This document shows, piece after piece, positions 10,196-20,835 of a DNA stretch of 64,000 nt. Location of the stretch: assembly GCF_033958435.1 (NCBI RefSeq), contig NC_134152.1, positions 12,634,001-12,698,000 on the forward strand, read 5' to 3'. The translations under genes were made by a program, and so were the position numbers. The first letter of the stretch is position 1; each line of letters begins with the position of its first letter. This DNA is from Carettochelys insculpta. Taxonomy: Eukaryota > Chordata > Testudines > Carettochelyidae. Below the pieces are notes generated by a model. The model saw only the letters and a program-made list of their open reading frames with translations. It ran no database searches and was not told where the DNA came from.

Positions 10196-11342
10196 TTTGC
10201 AGATGACACTAAACTGTTCAAGATAGTCAAGACAAAGGCAGACTGTGAAGAACTTCAAAAAGATCTCATCAAACTGAGAGACTGGGCAACAAAATGGCAA
10301 ATGAAATTTAATGTGGATAACCATAAGGTAATGCACATTGGAAAAAATAACCCCAACTATACTTACAATATGATGGGGGCTAATTTAGCTATAAATAATC
10401 AGGAGAGAGATGTTGGAGTTATCGTGGATAGTTCCTTGAAAACATGCATGCAATGTGCAGAGGCAATCAAAAAGGCAAATAGGATGTTAGGTATTATTAA
10501 AAAAGGGATAGAAAATAAGACAAGGGCCGTGTCTACACTAGCCCCAAACTTCGAAATGGCCATGTAAATGTAAATGGCCATTTCAAAGTTTACTAATGAA
10601 GTGCTGAAATACATATTCAGCACCTCATTAGCATGCTGGCGGCCACGGCACTTCAAAATTGACGTGCCTCGCCGCTGCATGGCTCGTCCCACCGGGGCTC
10701 CTTTTCGAAAGGACCCCGCCTACTTTGAAGGCCCCTTATTCCCATCTGCTCACAGGAATAAGGGGACTTCGAAGTAGGTGGGGTCCTTTAGAAAAGGAGC
10801 CCCATTGGGTCGAGACGCGCGGCGGCAAGCCACGTCAATTTCGAAGTGCTGCTGCCGCCCGCATGCTAATGAGGCGCTGAATATGTATTTCAGCGCTTCA
10901 TTGGTAAACTTCGAAACGGCCATTTACATGGCCGTTTCGAAGTTTGGGGCTAGTGTATACACGGCCAAGGAGTATCTTACTGCCCCTATATAAATCTATG
11001 GTACGCCCACATCTTGAATACTGTGTACAGATGTCGTCTGCTCACCTAAAAAAAGATATTCTGGCACTGGAAAATGTTCAGAAAAGGGCAACTAAAATGA
11101 TTAGGGGCTTGGAACAGGTCCCCTATGAGGAGAGGCTAAAAAGACTCGGACTTTTCAGTTTAGAAAAGAGGAGGCTGAGGGTGGAAATGATAGAGGTGTA
11201 TAAAATTATGACAGGTGTGGAGAGGGTGAATAAGGAGAAGTTATTTACTTGTGACCATAATACAAGAACTAGAGGACACCAAATGAAATTAATGGGTAGC
11301 AGGTTTAAAACTAATAAAAGAGCTTCTTCACTCAGTGCATAG
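10196..11342 (+). pseudogene. CR1 ORF2 C-terminal remnant (reverse transcriptase)
   Basis: The remnant covers the FADDTKL active-site block (variant of the YADD box) and the following thumb and C-terminal part: [71 protein letters not shown]. It is disrupted by a 442-bp MITE and ends early after SSLSA relative to the RVVNLWN-type ending of intact CR1 proteins. It is a relic with no expected function. Confidence 0.8.
10525..10966. mobile_element. Palindromic MITE, 442 bp, in CR1 (AAG repeats)
   Basis: The TIRs are long and nearly perfect: GGCCGTGTCTACACTAGCCC on the left and GGCCGTGTATACACTAGCCC inverted on the right, continuing into CAAACTTCGAAA. AAG flanks it at 10522-10524 and 10967-10969. 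Inner parts also mirror each other (GCTGAAATACATATTCAGC and its inverse), so the strand could fold back over most of its length. Relatives lie at 40071-40384 and 43868-44124. Confidence 0.82.
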
Positions 11343-11642
11343 TTAACCAGTGGAACTCCTTGCCAGAGGAGACTGTGAAGGCTGGGACTATAACAGAATT
11401 TAAGAAAGAGTTAGATAAATTCATGGAGGTTAGGTCCATAAAAAGCCCTAGGCCAAGGGTAGGAATGATGTCCCTGGCCTCTGATTGTCAGAGTCTGGAG
11501 ATGGATGGCAGGAGACAAATCACTTGATCATTGTCTTCAGTACACCTCCTCTGGGGCACCTGGCACTAGCCACTGTTGGCAGACAGGCTACTGGGCTGGA
11601 TAGACCTTTGGTCTGACCCAGTATGGCCATTCTTATGTTCTC

Positions 11643-13165
11643 ATGCATTAATCTCTATTAGTCCAAGGTTTGAGTCCACTTGTGGCCAGTTACAAGTGTG
11701 GGTTCATCCAATATTTCAACTGGAACTCTGAAGCGTGAGAGACATTTCATCAGCTAGGGGAAGTACATAACCCACACAAGTAAGAGCGTGGCTCGCTAGC
11801 CCCTGTTGTGGCACTTAGACCACGTACAGAGAAAAAGAATGAGTCTATTCTATCTGAAAGCCTTTGTACTGTAGAGGGTCATGCAGGGATTTTTTTCTGC
11901 CAGAACACCATGGAACAACATTCTGGCACCTTTTTTCCTGGCACCACCTTTTATAAAAGGCAGCTGAGCTGCTCCAGCCACATGTGGCTCTTTAAAAAGC
12001 GATTTGCAGCTGCCACTCTCTTTCAGCTCCTGGTGCCCTGCCATGCTGAAAGAGGACTCAGTTTAAATGGTTTAAACAAACCTATTAAACTGAGTCTTCT
12101 TATCAGCATAGCAGGGTGCTGGGGGAGCTGGAGGGCGTTTCAGCTGTGTGGTAAAGAGCAGACAGCTAATGCATGTGGAGCTCTGACTTCTGAATAAGGT
12201 GAGTGAATCTTGGGGTTAAGCCTGGGGCAGTGGTTTGGGGCTGTGGTGGGGGGGTTAAGCTGCCCGAGTGGGGCAGTTCAGGCCCTGCACTGGAGGGAGC
12301 GCTGCATTATGCCCACCAGCAGGCATGTTCTGGAAAAGCCCGGTGCTGGGCATGCCACCAAGGGGCCAGGGCTGTCAGCCAGTCTGCTGCCACGGGGCTT
12401 CTGGCGCCAGGCGGAGGCCAAGACAGTGCTGTGGAAATACACTGAAAATTCCCATTAGTTTGTGTGCAGCTCCCTCCTTTGCCCCCCAGTACCTGGGGGC
12501 ACCCTCAGCCCCTGGCTTCCCCCACAGCCTGGCCCTTCTCTGGGCCACCTTGCAGGGGCAGCCCGGGCATCCTGCCCTCCCCTCTCCAGCCCTGGAGTGT
12601 AGATGGAGCACCCATGGCAGGGGCTGTTGGCACCGCTGGATGTGAAGTGGCCCAGCTAGGCCCACTGGGGAGCTGCTGCTCTTCACCCTTCTGGGCATCC
12701 TGCACTGCCCCAGCTGTATCCCAGCCACTCAGGTGAGGGGTATTTCCTGAATCATACTTTCTCCACTGTATTTGATCATCTCTCCTATGATCTTTCACAT
12801 TTTGATTGATAGCATATGTGTTAGTGGTAATTTTCTTTCTGTAGCCAGCTTATCAACCCAACCCTGATTGCTCGATTGGTATCACACACCTTATTTTTCC
12901 GGGCAACGTCTGATCCTGCATCTTTTATCAGTTAGTTGTACTGGCATCAGATTTCATGCATATTGTTGTTGTACAATCAGTGCATTGACACTCATCTGAC
13001 CCACCCTCCTCCTTTATCCAGGCTTGGGACTGGCATGGAACCCACGAAGAACATCTAGCAGGTGAGTAAGTAGGATTTAGGAAAGATAGAAGTATAGTGA
13101 GACACTGTTATCAGCATGGTGTCTGGACATCAGTTCTGCTCCCTTCTGTGTACATAACCTTTCAC
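11643..13165. other. No gene recognised
   Basis: About 1.5 kb, moderately GC-rich between 12200 and 12750. Open frames up to 129 codons (11808-12197) lack recognisable domains and look incidental. A short TTTTTTCTGCCAGAACACC region near 11890 might be an old repeat, but I cannot place it. Confidence 0.5.
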
Positions 13166-14302
13166 AACATCACAGGGCTGGAAGGGACCTCAGGAGGTCA
13201 TCTAGTCTAGCCCCCTGCTTCAAGCAGGATCAACCCCCCACTGTCATCCCAGCCAGGACCTTGTCAAGCTGGGACTTAAAAACCTCAAGGGAGCGAGAAT
13301 CCACCACCTCTCTAGGCAACACATTCCAATGCTTCACCACCCTCCTGGTGAAGTAGTTTTTCCTAATATACAACCTACACCTCTCCCTCTTCAACTTCAG
13401 ACCATTACTCCTTGTTCTGCCATCTGACACCACTTAGAACAGTTTCTCACCCTCCTCTTTCGAGCTCCCCTTCAGTAAGTTGAAGGCTGCCACCCCTAAG
13501 TCTTCTCTTCTGCAAGCTAAACAAGCCCAGATCCCTCAGCCTATCCTCATAGGTCTTGTGCTCCAGCCCCTTAATCATTTTTGTTGCCATCCACTGAACC
13601 TGCTCCAGCAAATTCACATCCTTTTTATACTGGGGGCCCAAAACTGGACACAATATTCCAGATGTGGCCTCACCAGTACCAAATAGAGAGGAATAACTAC
13701 TTTTCTAGATCTGCTCAAAATGCTCTTCCTAATGTACCCTAGTATGCCGTTAGCCTTCTTGGCTACAAGGGCACACTGTTTACTCATATCCAGCCTTTCA
13801 TGCACCATAACCCTTAGGTCCCTTTCCGTCTTACTGCTGCTGAGCCAGTAGGTCCCCAGCCTATAATAATGCTTGGGATTTTTCTGGTCCAGGTGCAGGA
13901 CTCTACACTTCTCCTCATTGAACCGCATCAGATTTCTTTTGGCCCAGTCCTCCAATTTATCCAGGTCACTCTGGACTCTCTCTCTACCCTCCAAAGTATG
14001 TACCGCTCCCCCTAGTTTTGTGTCATCTGAAAACTTGCTGAGGGTGCAATCCAGTCCCTCATCCAGGTCATTAGTAAAGATATTGAATAACACCGTCCCC
14101 AGAACCGAGCCTTGTGGCACTCCGCTCGAAACCAACTGCCATCCAGATATGGAGCCATTGACCACTACCCGTTGGGCCCAACCATCAAGCCAGCTTTCTA
14201 TCAATCTTATAGTCCAAGGATCTAATCCATATTTCCTTAATTTATGGACAAGAATGTTGTGGGAAGCCATATCAAAAGGTTTGCTAAGTCAAGGTATTTC
14301 AC
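13166..14302 (-). mobile_element. CR1 LINE 3' part, minus strand
   Basis: A 5'-truncated CR1 on the minus strand. Its 3' end (plus-strand left) reads ATCACAGGGCTGGAAGGGACC, the usual CR1 tail. The RT frame is open from 14270 to 13614 with [14 protein letters not shown] and FSDDTKLGG, then continues in shifted frames through [29 protein letters not shown] and [13 protein letters not shown] to 13230. It stops abruptly near 14302 within the block before SHNILVHKL, so the 5' end is lost. Confidence 0.85.
13230..14270 (-). pseudogene. CR1 ORF2 reverse transcriptase remnant
   Basis: Reading from 14270, the frame holds the RT palm: a fingers-palm segment after [13 protein letters not shown], the GVPQGSVLG motif, FSDDTKLGG at the catalytic aspartates (Phe-Ser instead of Tyr/Phe-Ala before DD), then [13 protein letters not shown]. 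Frameshifts near 13640 and 13440 separate the thumb and C-terminal parts. The endonuclease and ORF1 are absent. It is dead by truncation. Confidence 0.8.
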
Positions 14303-14863
14303 ATCCACATCCAAGGCATATCATATCCTTTGATGTGCATGTTCTCTCTTCATGAATGCAGTGTAGGCCCTGCAGCTAGCTGACACCGCAGTCTTCCGAG
14401 AGCCCCCCAAGAACCATAAATCAAGCAAGTTATGAAGGAATTGGAACCAGGTTTATTGTCAGTAGCGCATGGGCTCCAACACCCTGGAGGCCTCAATTAG
14501 ATCTCAACAGTTTACGTTAGTATATGCATACGACATGACAATGGATGTGACTCAGCTGATGGCATGGAGGTTCTGTCATCCCTAAGGTCACTCGACATGG
14601 CCCCTCTAAGGGACACTTTTACACACAGGTAAAAACAAGTTACATGTCTATGACGTAATCCAGGGGCAACCCCTAATTGCACTAAGTTGACACCCCTTAA
14701 CAAACTAGATACCACCCATTACTGTGTACATGGTGGTTCGATTAAAACACTATCCATCAGACTGTCATCCTGACCCTGTACTGAACCTGGAACGGAATGT
14801 ACCTGTTAATCTGAGGGGAGTACACTGGTACCATGCAAGACGTCCTATTACCTTAATGGAATG
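14303..14863. other. Unclassified stretch, possible old LTR-like repeat
   Basis: About 560 bp between the CR1 and Harb-2. It contains a TTTATT motif (14452) that would be AATAAA on the minus strand, but I see no matching ends or paired copy. No gene is visible. Confidence 0.35.
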
Positions 14864-15224
14864 TTTGGCTACGTCTACACGTGCACGCTACATCGAAGTA
14901 GCTAATTTCAAAGTAGCGACATCGAAATAGCCTATTTCGATGAATAGCGTCTACACGTCCTCCAGGGCCGGCAACGTCGATGTTCAACTTCGACGTTGCG
15001 CAGCCCAACATCGAAATAGGCGCAGCGAGGGAACGTCTACACGCCCAAGTAGCACACATCGAAATAGGGATGCCAGGCACAGCTGCAGACAGGGTACCAG
15101 GGCGGACTAGCGCTTCCAGGGCAACAGCTAGCCGCTCCCTTAAAGGGCCCCTCCCAGACACACACAGCCTGCACAGCACGCGGTCTGAGGAGCCATAGGC
15201 ACACAGACCCCGGGCGCCGCAGTC

Positions 15225-15232
15225 ATGGACCC

Positions 15233-15265
<33 letters not shown>

Positions 15266-16577
15266 AGAGGTCCACCCAGCCCTCCCAGCAGGAGCAGGGC
15301 TTGCCCTGCTCCGTGCCATGCGGGAGGCAGCTGAGCACCTCCTTGCCCCAGAGGAGGAGATGCCCCCAGGGCAGCAGGGCTCAACCCCTACCCCTGCAGC
15401 ACCCCGCCCCCCCCCCCGCCTCACACGCCGGCGGCTGTGGAGCTACCCCACCAGCACCGACTGGTGGGAGCGGCTGGTGCTTGGGGAGTGGGACGACGAC
15501 CGCTGGCTCAGGAACTTCAGGATGAGCCGGCAGACATTTCTGGAGCTGTGCCAGTGGCTCACCCCCGCACTCAGGCACCAGGACACCGGCATGCGGCGTG
15601 CCCTCACAGTGGAGAAACGGGTCGGCATCGCTGTCTGGAAGCTGGCCACTCCCGACAGCTACCGATCCGTGGGCCAGCAGTTTGGTGTCGGCAAGGCCAC
15701 CGTTGGGGCTGTCTTCATGGAGGTAAGCGAACCCACGGGGGGAGGGCAGGGCAGGGCAGGGGAGGCCAGGGCAGGGGAGGGCACGGCAGGGCAGGGGGGC
15801 CAGGGCAGGGCAGGGCAGGGCCACGCACACCCTGCTCACCCCTCATTGGTGCTGTCCCATGTGCTTTCTCTGCAGGTTGTGCGTGCCATCAACGCCATGC
15901 TCCTGCACAGGCTCATGAGGCTGGGGGACCCAGATGCCACCATCGCCGCCTTTGCCACCCTGGGCTTCCCCAACTGCTTCGGGGCTCTGGATGGGACTCA
16001 CGTCCCCATCCACGCCCCGCATCACAGTGGAGGACAATACCTCAATCGAAAGGGCTACCATTCGGTCGTCCTCCAGGCCTTGGTGGACAGCCGGGGACGT
16101 TTCCAGGACATTTATGTGGGCTGGCCTGGCAGCACCCACGACACCCAGGTTTTCCGGAACTCGGGCCTGTGCCGCCGGCTGGAGGCGGGGACCTACATCC
16201 CCCAGCGGGAGATCCCTCTGGGGGACACCACCATGCCCTTCTGTGTCATCGCAGATGCGGCATACCCCTTCCGGCCCTTGCTTATGCACCCCTACACGGG
16301 CCATCTCTCCGTTAGCCAGGAGTGCTTCAACCAGCACCTGAACCATGCGCGCCAGGTGGTGGAGCGCTCATTTGGCCGCCTGAAGGGACGCTGGAGATGT
16401 CTCCTCACCCGCCTGGATGCAGGCCCCAACAACATCCCCCAGATTGTGGGTGCCTGCTGCGCCCTGCACAATTTGGTCGAGAGCAAGGGGGAGACCTTTT
16501 TCCAGGGCTGGGCTGCGGAGGCCGGCAGGGCAGACGTCCAGCCACCTGCTGCCCCCAGTCGGCAGGTGGACCCCTAG
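15225..16577 (+). CDS. Harbinger DDE transposase, almost intact (Harb-2)
   Basis: This is the nuclear DDE transposase that excises and reinserts the element. The frame is open for 450 codons from the ATG, which is followed by DP and 10 Gln. A GT-AG intron at 15723-15875 (153 bp) is in frame. Spliced, the protein is 399 residues against about 350 for HARBI1, the excess being the polyQ and Pro-rich N-terminus. Catalytic motifs, spliced numbering: Asp near 205 in ALDGTHVPI, Asp near 255 in GSTHDTQVF, IADAAYPF near 293, and Glu near 329 in VVERSFGRLKGRW. A TAG at 16575 removes the last 19 codons present in Harb-3 (ancestral stop 16632-16634). Whether that tail matters is unknown. Confidence 0.85.
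15723..15875 (+). other. In-frame G-rich intron of Harb-2 transposase
   Basis: Donor GAG/GTAAGC, acceptor TTTCTCTGCAG/GTTGTG. The interior is GGGCAGGGCAGGG repeats. It is 153 bp (51 codons) with no stop, so the unspliced message would encode a Gly/Ala/Gln/Arg-rich insert before the catalytic core. Confidence 0.75.
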
Positions 16578-16634
16578 GGGACCCGGGTCCGGGAGGCCCT
16601 GTGGGCCCACTTTGATGAACAGGCCACGGGGTGA

Positions 16635-17041
16635 ACTCTGCCCAGGCCCCCTACTGCCCGCCCCTTCCTCCACCACACTCCTGCCCCAACGCCTACACCA
16701 TGGAGCACCCCACCGCACCCCCCTCCCACTTCTCCTGGACAAATGACAGCACGCACTTGTGGCTGAACTTAAACTTTTTTTTTTTTTCCAAACCTTTTTT
16801 TTGTAACTGTAAATAAATATTTGAACCAAAAACCAAAAACTATGTACAAACATGTTGAACAAAAGCAATATGTACAAAAATAAAACAATACAAAGAAACA
16901 ACAGTCCTCAATAATCAAAAGAAAACCAGGGAGGATAAAGGGGAGAACTATTTACATGGGGGGACGGGGCAAACTGGGGGCAGAAAAGAAAAGGGTCCAA
17001 CTATATACAAGGGGGGGGGCCACATCCCGGGCCCCTCGCCC
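16635..17041. other. Convergent 3' ends of the two Harb-2 genes
   Basis: About 400 bp between the transposase and Myb stops. Plus-strand AATAAA motifs near 16810 and 16880 could serve the transposase. The AT-rich stretch also has T-rich runs (16770-16800). No other gene is seen. Confidence 0.55.
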
Positions 17042-19270
17042 CTATAGCCCGGCACTGGGCGTTGGCGGCCGGGAGCCCCGCCGCGGTCGCAGCCTGGTCC
17101 GTGGCTGGGTGGGGGCGGGCTGGACCGGAAGGTACGGTGGCCGGCGAGTGTCAGGTGGCTCCAGGGGTCCCTCGGTGCTCCAGCCCTCGCCGGTGGGTGG
17201 TGGGGTGACGGCGGATGGGACAGCGACGGGCGGAGCAGCTGGTGGTGGGGCTGCAGGAGCAGGCAGGGCGGGCGATGTGGTGGCCGGCGCGGCATGGGGA
17301 GCCAGGTAGTCCACCAAGCGGTTAAATGTCTCCATGTAGGCCCCCCATGCCTCCTGGCGCCAGGCCAGCGCCCGCTCCTGCAGCTGGAGGTGCTGCTCCG
17401 CGACCTCCAGCTGCCGATGGTGGATGGCCAGCAGCTGGGGGTCCGTCACCGTCGGCTGTTGGTGGTGCAGGGTCCGCAGTCTAGCCCGCCGTGGGGCCGG
17501 TCGGTCCTTGGCCGAGGGGCTGGCCTGGAGCGATGGTCCCGGAGGGCTCTCCGGGACGACTGACGCCTCGCCGGCGCTCTCTTCCGGTCCTTCTGATGGT
17601 GCAGGTGCAGGACACAGGAGAGGACGGGGGGAAGAAGAATGGAGACCGGCGTTAGTATGGGCCCCGAGCCGTGGCCTTTGTCCCCCCAGCCCTGTGCTGC
17701 AGGTTCCCCATCCCCGTCCCCGGGAGATGCTGCTGTGATGGATGGGGTTCAGGGGTCCCCCTGCCCTGCACCCCGTCCCCTGGTGGGAGCGACTCTCACT
17801 TCACCCCCCAGGGTCTGAGAGCAGGAGAGGTTTCTTAGGCCACAGATGCCCAGTTTCTGCCAGCAGTGACAGCACCAGCTGTCGGAAAAGACAGTCCTTC
17901 CAACCCATCCTGGGGAGAAGACCCCAAGGGGTGCCCCTCTGGGATGCAGCTTTCCCCCTCCTCAGACTGGCTGCCTTTCAGCTCTCCCTTCCCCTAGCCT
18001 CTACCTGTGGCCCCCGCCCTCGCCCCCCAAGTCCAAGCCAGCTCGGCTCCTCCCTCCTGTTTGTTCAGGGCAGAGGTGTCACCTGCCAGCTGTAGCCCCA
18101 GGATCCTCCTTTGCCCCTGGGAGCTATTCGGCTCTTGTTGCTCATATGTAGCCTGAGTCTCCTTTTGGCACTCCCCCTACTCCATCACATGCTGCTGCTG
18201 CGGGGTGTCCCACCCCCTCCTCCAGGGGGCCCCTCGAGGTTCCGCCCCCCCCTGACCCGGGGATGGGGCATGGCACTGTCATGCGGGGGTGTGGGGGGGC
18301 AGGGGCTGATGCAGTGCTGTGAGGGCCATGGCCCTGGTGTCCTTGGGGCCATGGCCATGTGAGCATGTGGGGGGCCCTGGACACATATCTCTTACCCGCA
18401 CTCCTCAAGCCCAGGGGTGTCCACCAGAGCGGGGTACCTACCTGTCGGTCCGCTCCCACGTTCCGGAGATCCCCGGGGGGCGGAGGCCCTGCTGCTGCTC
18501 CGGGATGGCAGGAGGAAGATCTGCAGCTCGGATTCTGCAAAGGAGGAGCCCCCCCCCCCCTCCTCCTCCTCCTGCCGCGATGTCCCAGGGGTGGCCTCCG
18601 GGGGGGGCCCCCGGGGTGCGGGGCTTGCCTCCGGGGCGGACTCTGTCTGCAGGGCCTGCTGGGGCTCATCGGCCGAGGTGTCAAGGGTGGCCGGAGGGGA
18701 GGAGATGTGCCGGGGGCCCAGGATGTCCCTGAGCTCCCTGTAAAAGGGGCAAGTGACGGGGGCGGCCCCAGATCGGCTGGCCGCATCCCGGGCCCGGGAG
18801 TAACCCTGCCACAGCTCCTTCACCTTACTCCTGACGTGGTCAGGAGTGCGGGCAGGGTGACCCCGGGCAGCCAGGCCGTCGGCCAGCCGAGCGACCGCAT
18901 CCGCGTTCCGCCTCTTGCTCCCCATTACCTGGAGCACCTCCTCCTCGCTCCAGAGCCCCAGCAGGTCCCGCAGCTCGGCCTTCATCCAGGAGGGGCCCCG
19001 CTGCCGCTTGCCAGCCTGGCTGCCCTGGCTCCCCTTGGGGGGGGGTCCCCTGGGGGCACTGGGGGGGCTGCCGGCCAGCCATCGCAGCTGTGTGGGGGGC
19101 TGAGGGTGGTGCAGGCTAGCCGCGTGTGCAGGCTGCAGCCTGCATGTTCCCTCAGTTTCCTGCACAGTAAGGGAGTGGGAGGGGACCTTTAAGGGGCCGC
19201 TCCACGTGGCCACCATTGAGCTGAGGGGCTGGAGAGAGCGTCTCTCAACCCCCCAGCTGATGGCCGCCAT
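17042..19270 (-). CDS. Harbinger Myb/SANT-like protein, two exons (Harb-2)
   Basis: Exon 1 (19270-18442) is open: an N-terminal tail, the Myb/SANT-like block from PSWMKAELRDLLGLW to VKELWQGYSRARD, then SGAAPVTCPFYRELRDILG and an acidic EEEEGGGG run. The donor is CAG/GTAGGT. Exon 2 (17604-17042) has a coiled-coil-like stretch (HHRQLEVAEQHLQLQERAL) and a Pro/Ala-rich tail ending PTPSAGL. Exon 1 leaves one base and exon 2 supplies two, so the phases match. The expected acceptor reads AC where Harb-1, Harb-3, Harb-4 and Harb-6 have AG, so splicing is probably damaged. The 456-bp LTR lies in the intron. The family role is DNA binding and nuclear delivery of the transposase. Confidence 0.78.
17734..18189 (-). 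mobile_element. Solo LTR-like insertion in Harb-2 Myb intron
   Basis: It starts TGTGATGGATGGGG and ends CTCCATCACA on the plus strand, so both ends are TGTGATG inverted (TG...CA). TGCTGC is repeated at 17728-17733 and 18190-18195, though this lies in a CTG-rich stretch. Orientation is inferred from the copy at 53404-53803, where AATAAA lies near the 3' end. There is no internal coding region, so it looks like a solo LTR of an endogenous retrovirus or other LTR element. Confidence 0.68.
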
Positions 19271-19569
19271 GGAGGACCCGGCAATTTCGACGTTGCGGGA
19301 CGCGGATCATCTACAAGTGCCCTACTTTGACGTTGAACGTCGAAGTAGGGCGCTATTCCGATCCCCTCATGAGGTTAGCAACTTCGACGTCTCGCCGCCT
19401 AACGTCGAAGTTAACTTCGAAATAGCGCCCGACGCGTGTAGCCACGACGGGCGCTATTTCGAAGTTAGTGCCGCTACTTCGAAGTAGCGTGCACGTGTAG
19501 ACGCGGCTTTTGTGTATCACTGAGCACTTGGCACTGGGACTACTGGGCACTGGCACTACACCAGTGACA

Positions 19570-20266
19570 TCATCACAGGACCTAACACCAACTATACCAT
19601 CAGGGGTTCCTTTACCTGCACATCTACTTATAGAATATATACCATCATGTGCCAGAAATGCCCCACTGCATTGGCCAAACTGGACAGTCTCTCTGTAAAA
19701 GAATAAGTGGGCATAAATCAGACATCAGGACCAGTAATGTACAGAAGCCTGTGGGGGGAACACTTCAATCTCCCTGGACATTCAGTGGCAGATTTAAGGG
19801 TGACAGTTCTGAAACAAAAAAAAAAAAAATTAAAAATCAAATGGAGAGAGAAATCTCTGAGCTGCAATTTATTTGCAAATTTGACTCCATTAACCATGGA
19901 CTAAACAGACTGGGAGTGGCTTGCAGCTTAAAAAGGCAGTTTCTCTGCTCTGCTCCCCATTAGACTCTGACAAAGGCTCACATCCCCCTGTCTGATCTAA
20001 CTTGTTTTTCCTCTTTTGATTAGTACTGTTGATACTGGGCCATTTCCCCCTTGCCGAATAGACCTTGTCAGCTCTGGCCCTCCCTTTTACTGGGACCCCA
20101 CTCTTTAACTACCCCTCTGAAACCACCATCCCCCACTCATGCATCTGATGAAGTGGGTCTTTGCCCACAAAAGCTTATGGTCCAAAATATCTGTTAGTCT
20201 ATAAGGTGCCACAAGACTTCTTGTTCTCGAAGCTACAGACTAACACAGCTACCTCTCTGAACCTAT
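19570..20266 (+). mobile_element. Penelope-like element, 3' end with GIY-YIG remnant
   Basis: Frame-shifted text reads IMCQKCP, then IGQTGQSLCKRI, then GEHFNLPGHSVADLRV. This matches the GIY-YIG endonuclease domain at the C-terminus of Penelope-like reverse transcriptases. The 3' tail holds GATGAAGTGGGTCTTTGCCC, then GTTAGTCTATAAGGTGCCAC and GCTACAGACTAACACAGCTA. The 5' boundary is approximate. An internal A run (19819-19831) and shifted frames show decay. The reverse transcriptase domain is missing. Confidence 0.72.
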
Positions 20267-20269
20267 GGG

Positions 20270-20832
20270 TTAGTTTCCCTCTGCTTCTGTTGACTGCTGT
20301 CCTTCCCTGAGCCTTTCATCCTTCTTAAAGCACACGGGCTGTCTGACTGGAGGTGGGACAATTCTACAGTGTCCAGGGAAGCGTCATCAACATATCCCTC
20401 TGCCTCCCTTAGCTCCTCCAGTTCAGCTACCTTGGGTGCTGGCTGTGAACGGTCATGTCTCACACATTCTCAAGGAAGTAAAACTCTAAACAGGGTGATT
20501 ATCTGAACCAAATTCATGGTATTTGACATTTCCACATGATCCTAGTTATGTTTTTTAGTGCTATGGCTGATGTAGTACCTGCTTTTACAATAAGTTTGGC
20601 AGTAGTGATGCTTTGTTAGGGCATGTCTTCATGCATCGTGTTCAAGGGTGGCTGGCTGCAGGCTTTACAACATTAATATTGGTGTTTACATTTTTTTGTG
20701 ATCCTCTTAGTCCCAGAGGCCAGGAAATAATTATTTTAAGGCGGAAAAGACAGAATCATAATACAGCAATTGAAACTTGGAATGAGCAAAATATTCGGTA
20801 TTCCTATAGGCTATGAGTTCAGAACCAGACTC
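20270..20832. other. No gene recognised
   Basis: About 560 bp of mixed composition with short random frames only. Confidence 0.5.
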
Positions 20833-20835
20833 CAG

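Larger units (their letters stand above)
10186..11642 (+). mobile_element. CR1 LINE 3' part, plus strand, split by a MITE
   Basis: A 5'-truncated CR1 copy. Reverse transcriptase text starts at FADDTKL (frame from about 10196), runs to 10524, is interrupted by the MITE 10525-10966, and resumes as [18 protein letters not shown] through KRRLRVEMIEVYKI to 11342. The 3' tail ends with GGTCTGACCCAGTATGGCC and TTCTTATGTTCTC, a common amniote CR1 end. The RT N-terminus, endonuclease and ORF1 are absent, so it cannot move itself. Confidence 0.85.
14867..19507 (+). mobile_element. Harb-2: near full-length PIF/Harbinger transposon with LTR cargo, 4641 bp
   Basis: The left end is GGCTACGTCTACACGTGCAC and the inverted right end GCCGCGTCTACACGTGCACG, with TTT at 14864-14866 and 19508-19510 (the right TIR seems one base short). 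It holds a transposase on plus (15225-16577) and a Myb-like gene on minus (19270-17042). A 456-bp LTR-like insertion lies in the Myb intron. CGTCTACACG recurs three times in the first 170 bp. It is closest in structure to Harb-3. Confidence 0.9.

Noticed and set aside
14303..14863. An LTR between the CR1 and Harb-2
   Set aside because: Only an inverted AATAAA and general texture suggest it. No matching ends or flanking duplication were found.
15437..16315. A 292-codon plus-strand frame in Harb-2
   Set aside because: A GC-rich alternative frame of the transposase, with no domain of its own.
18359..19192. A 277-codon plus-strand frame opposite Myb exon 1 in Harb-2
   Set aside because: Antisense shadow of the Myb-like exon. 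It has a Gly/Leu-rich composition typical of GC-rich antisense frames.
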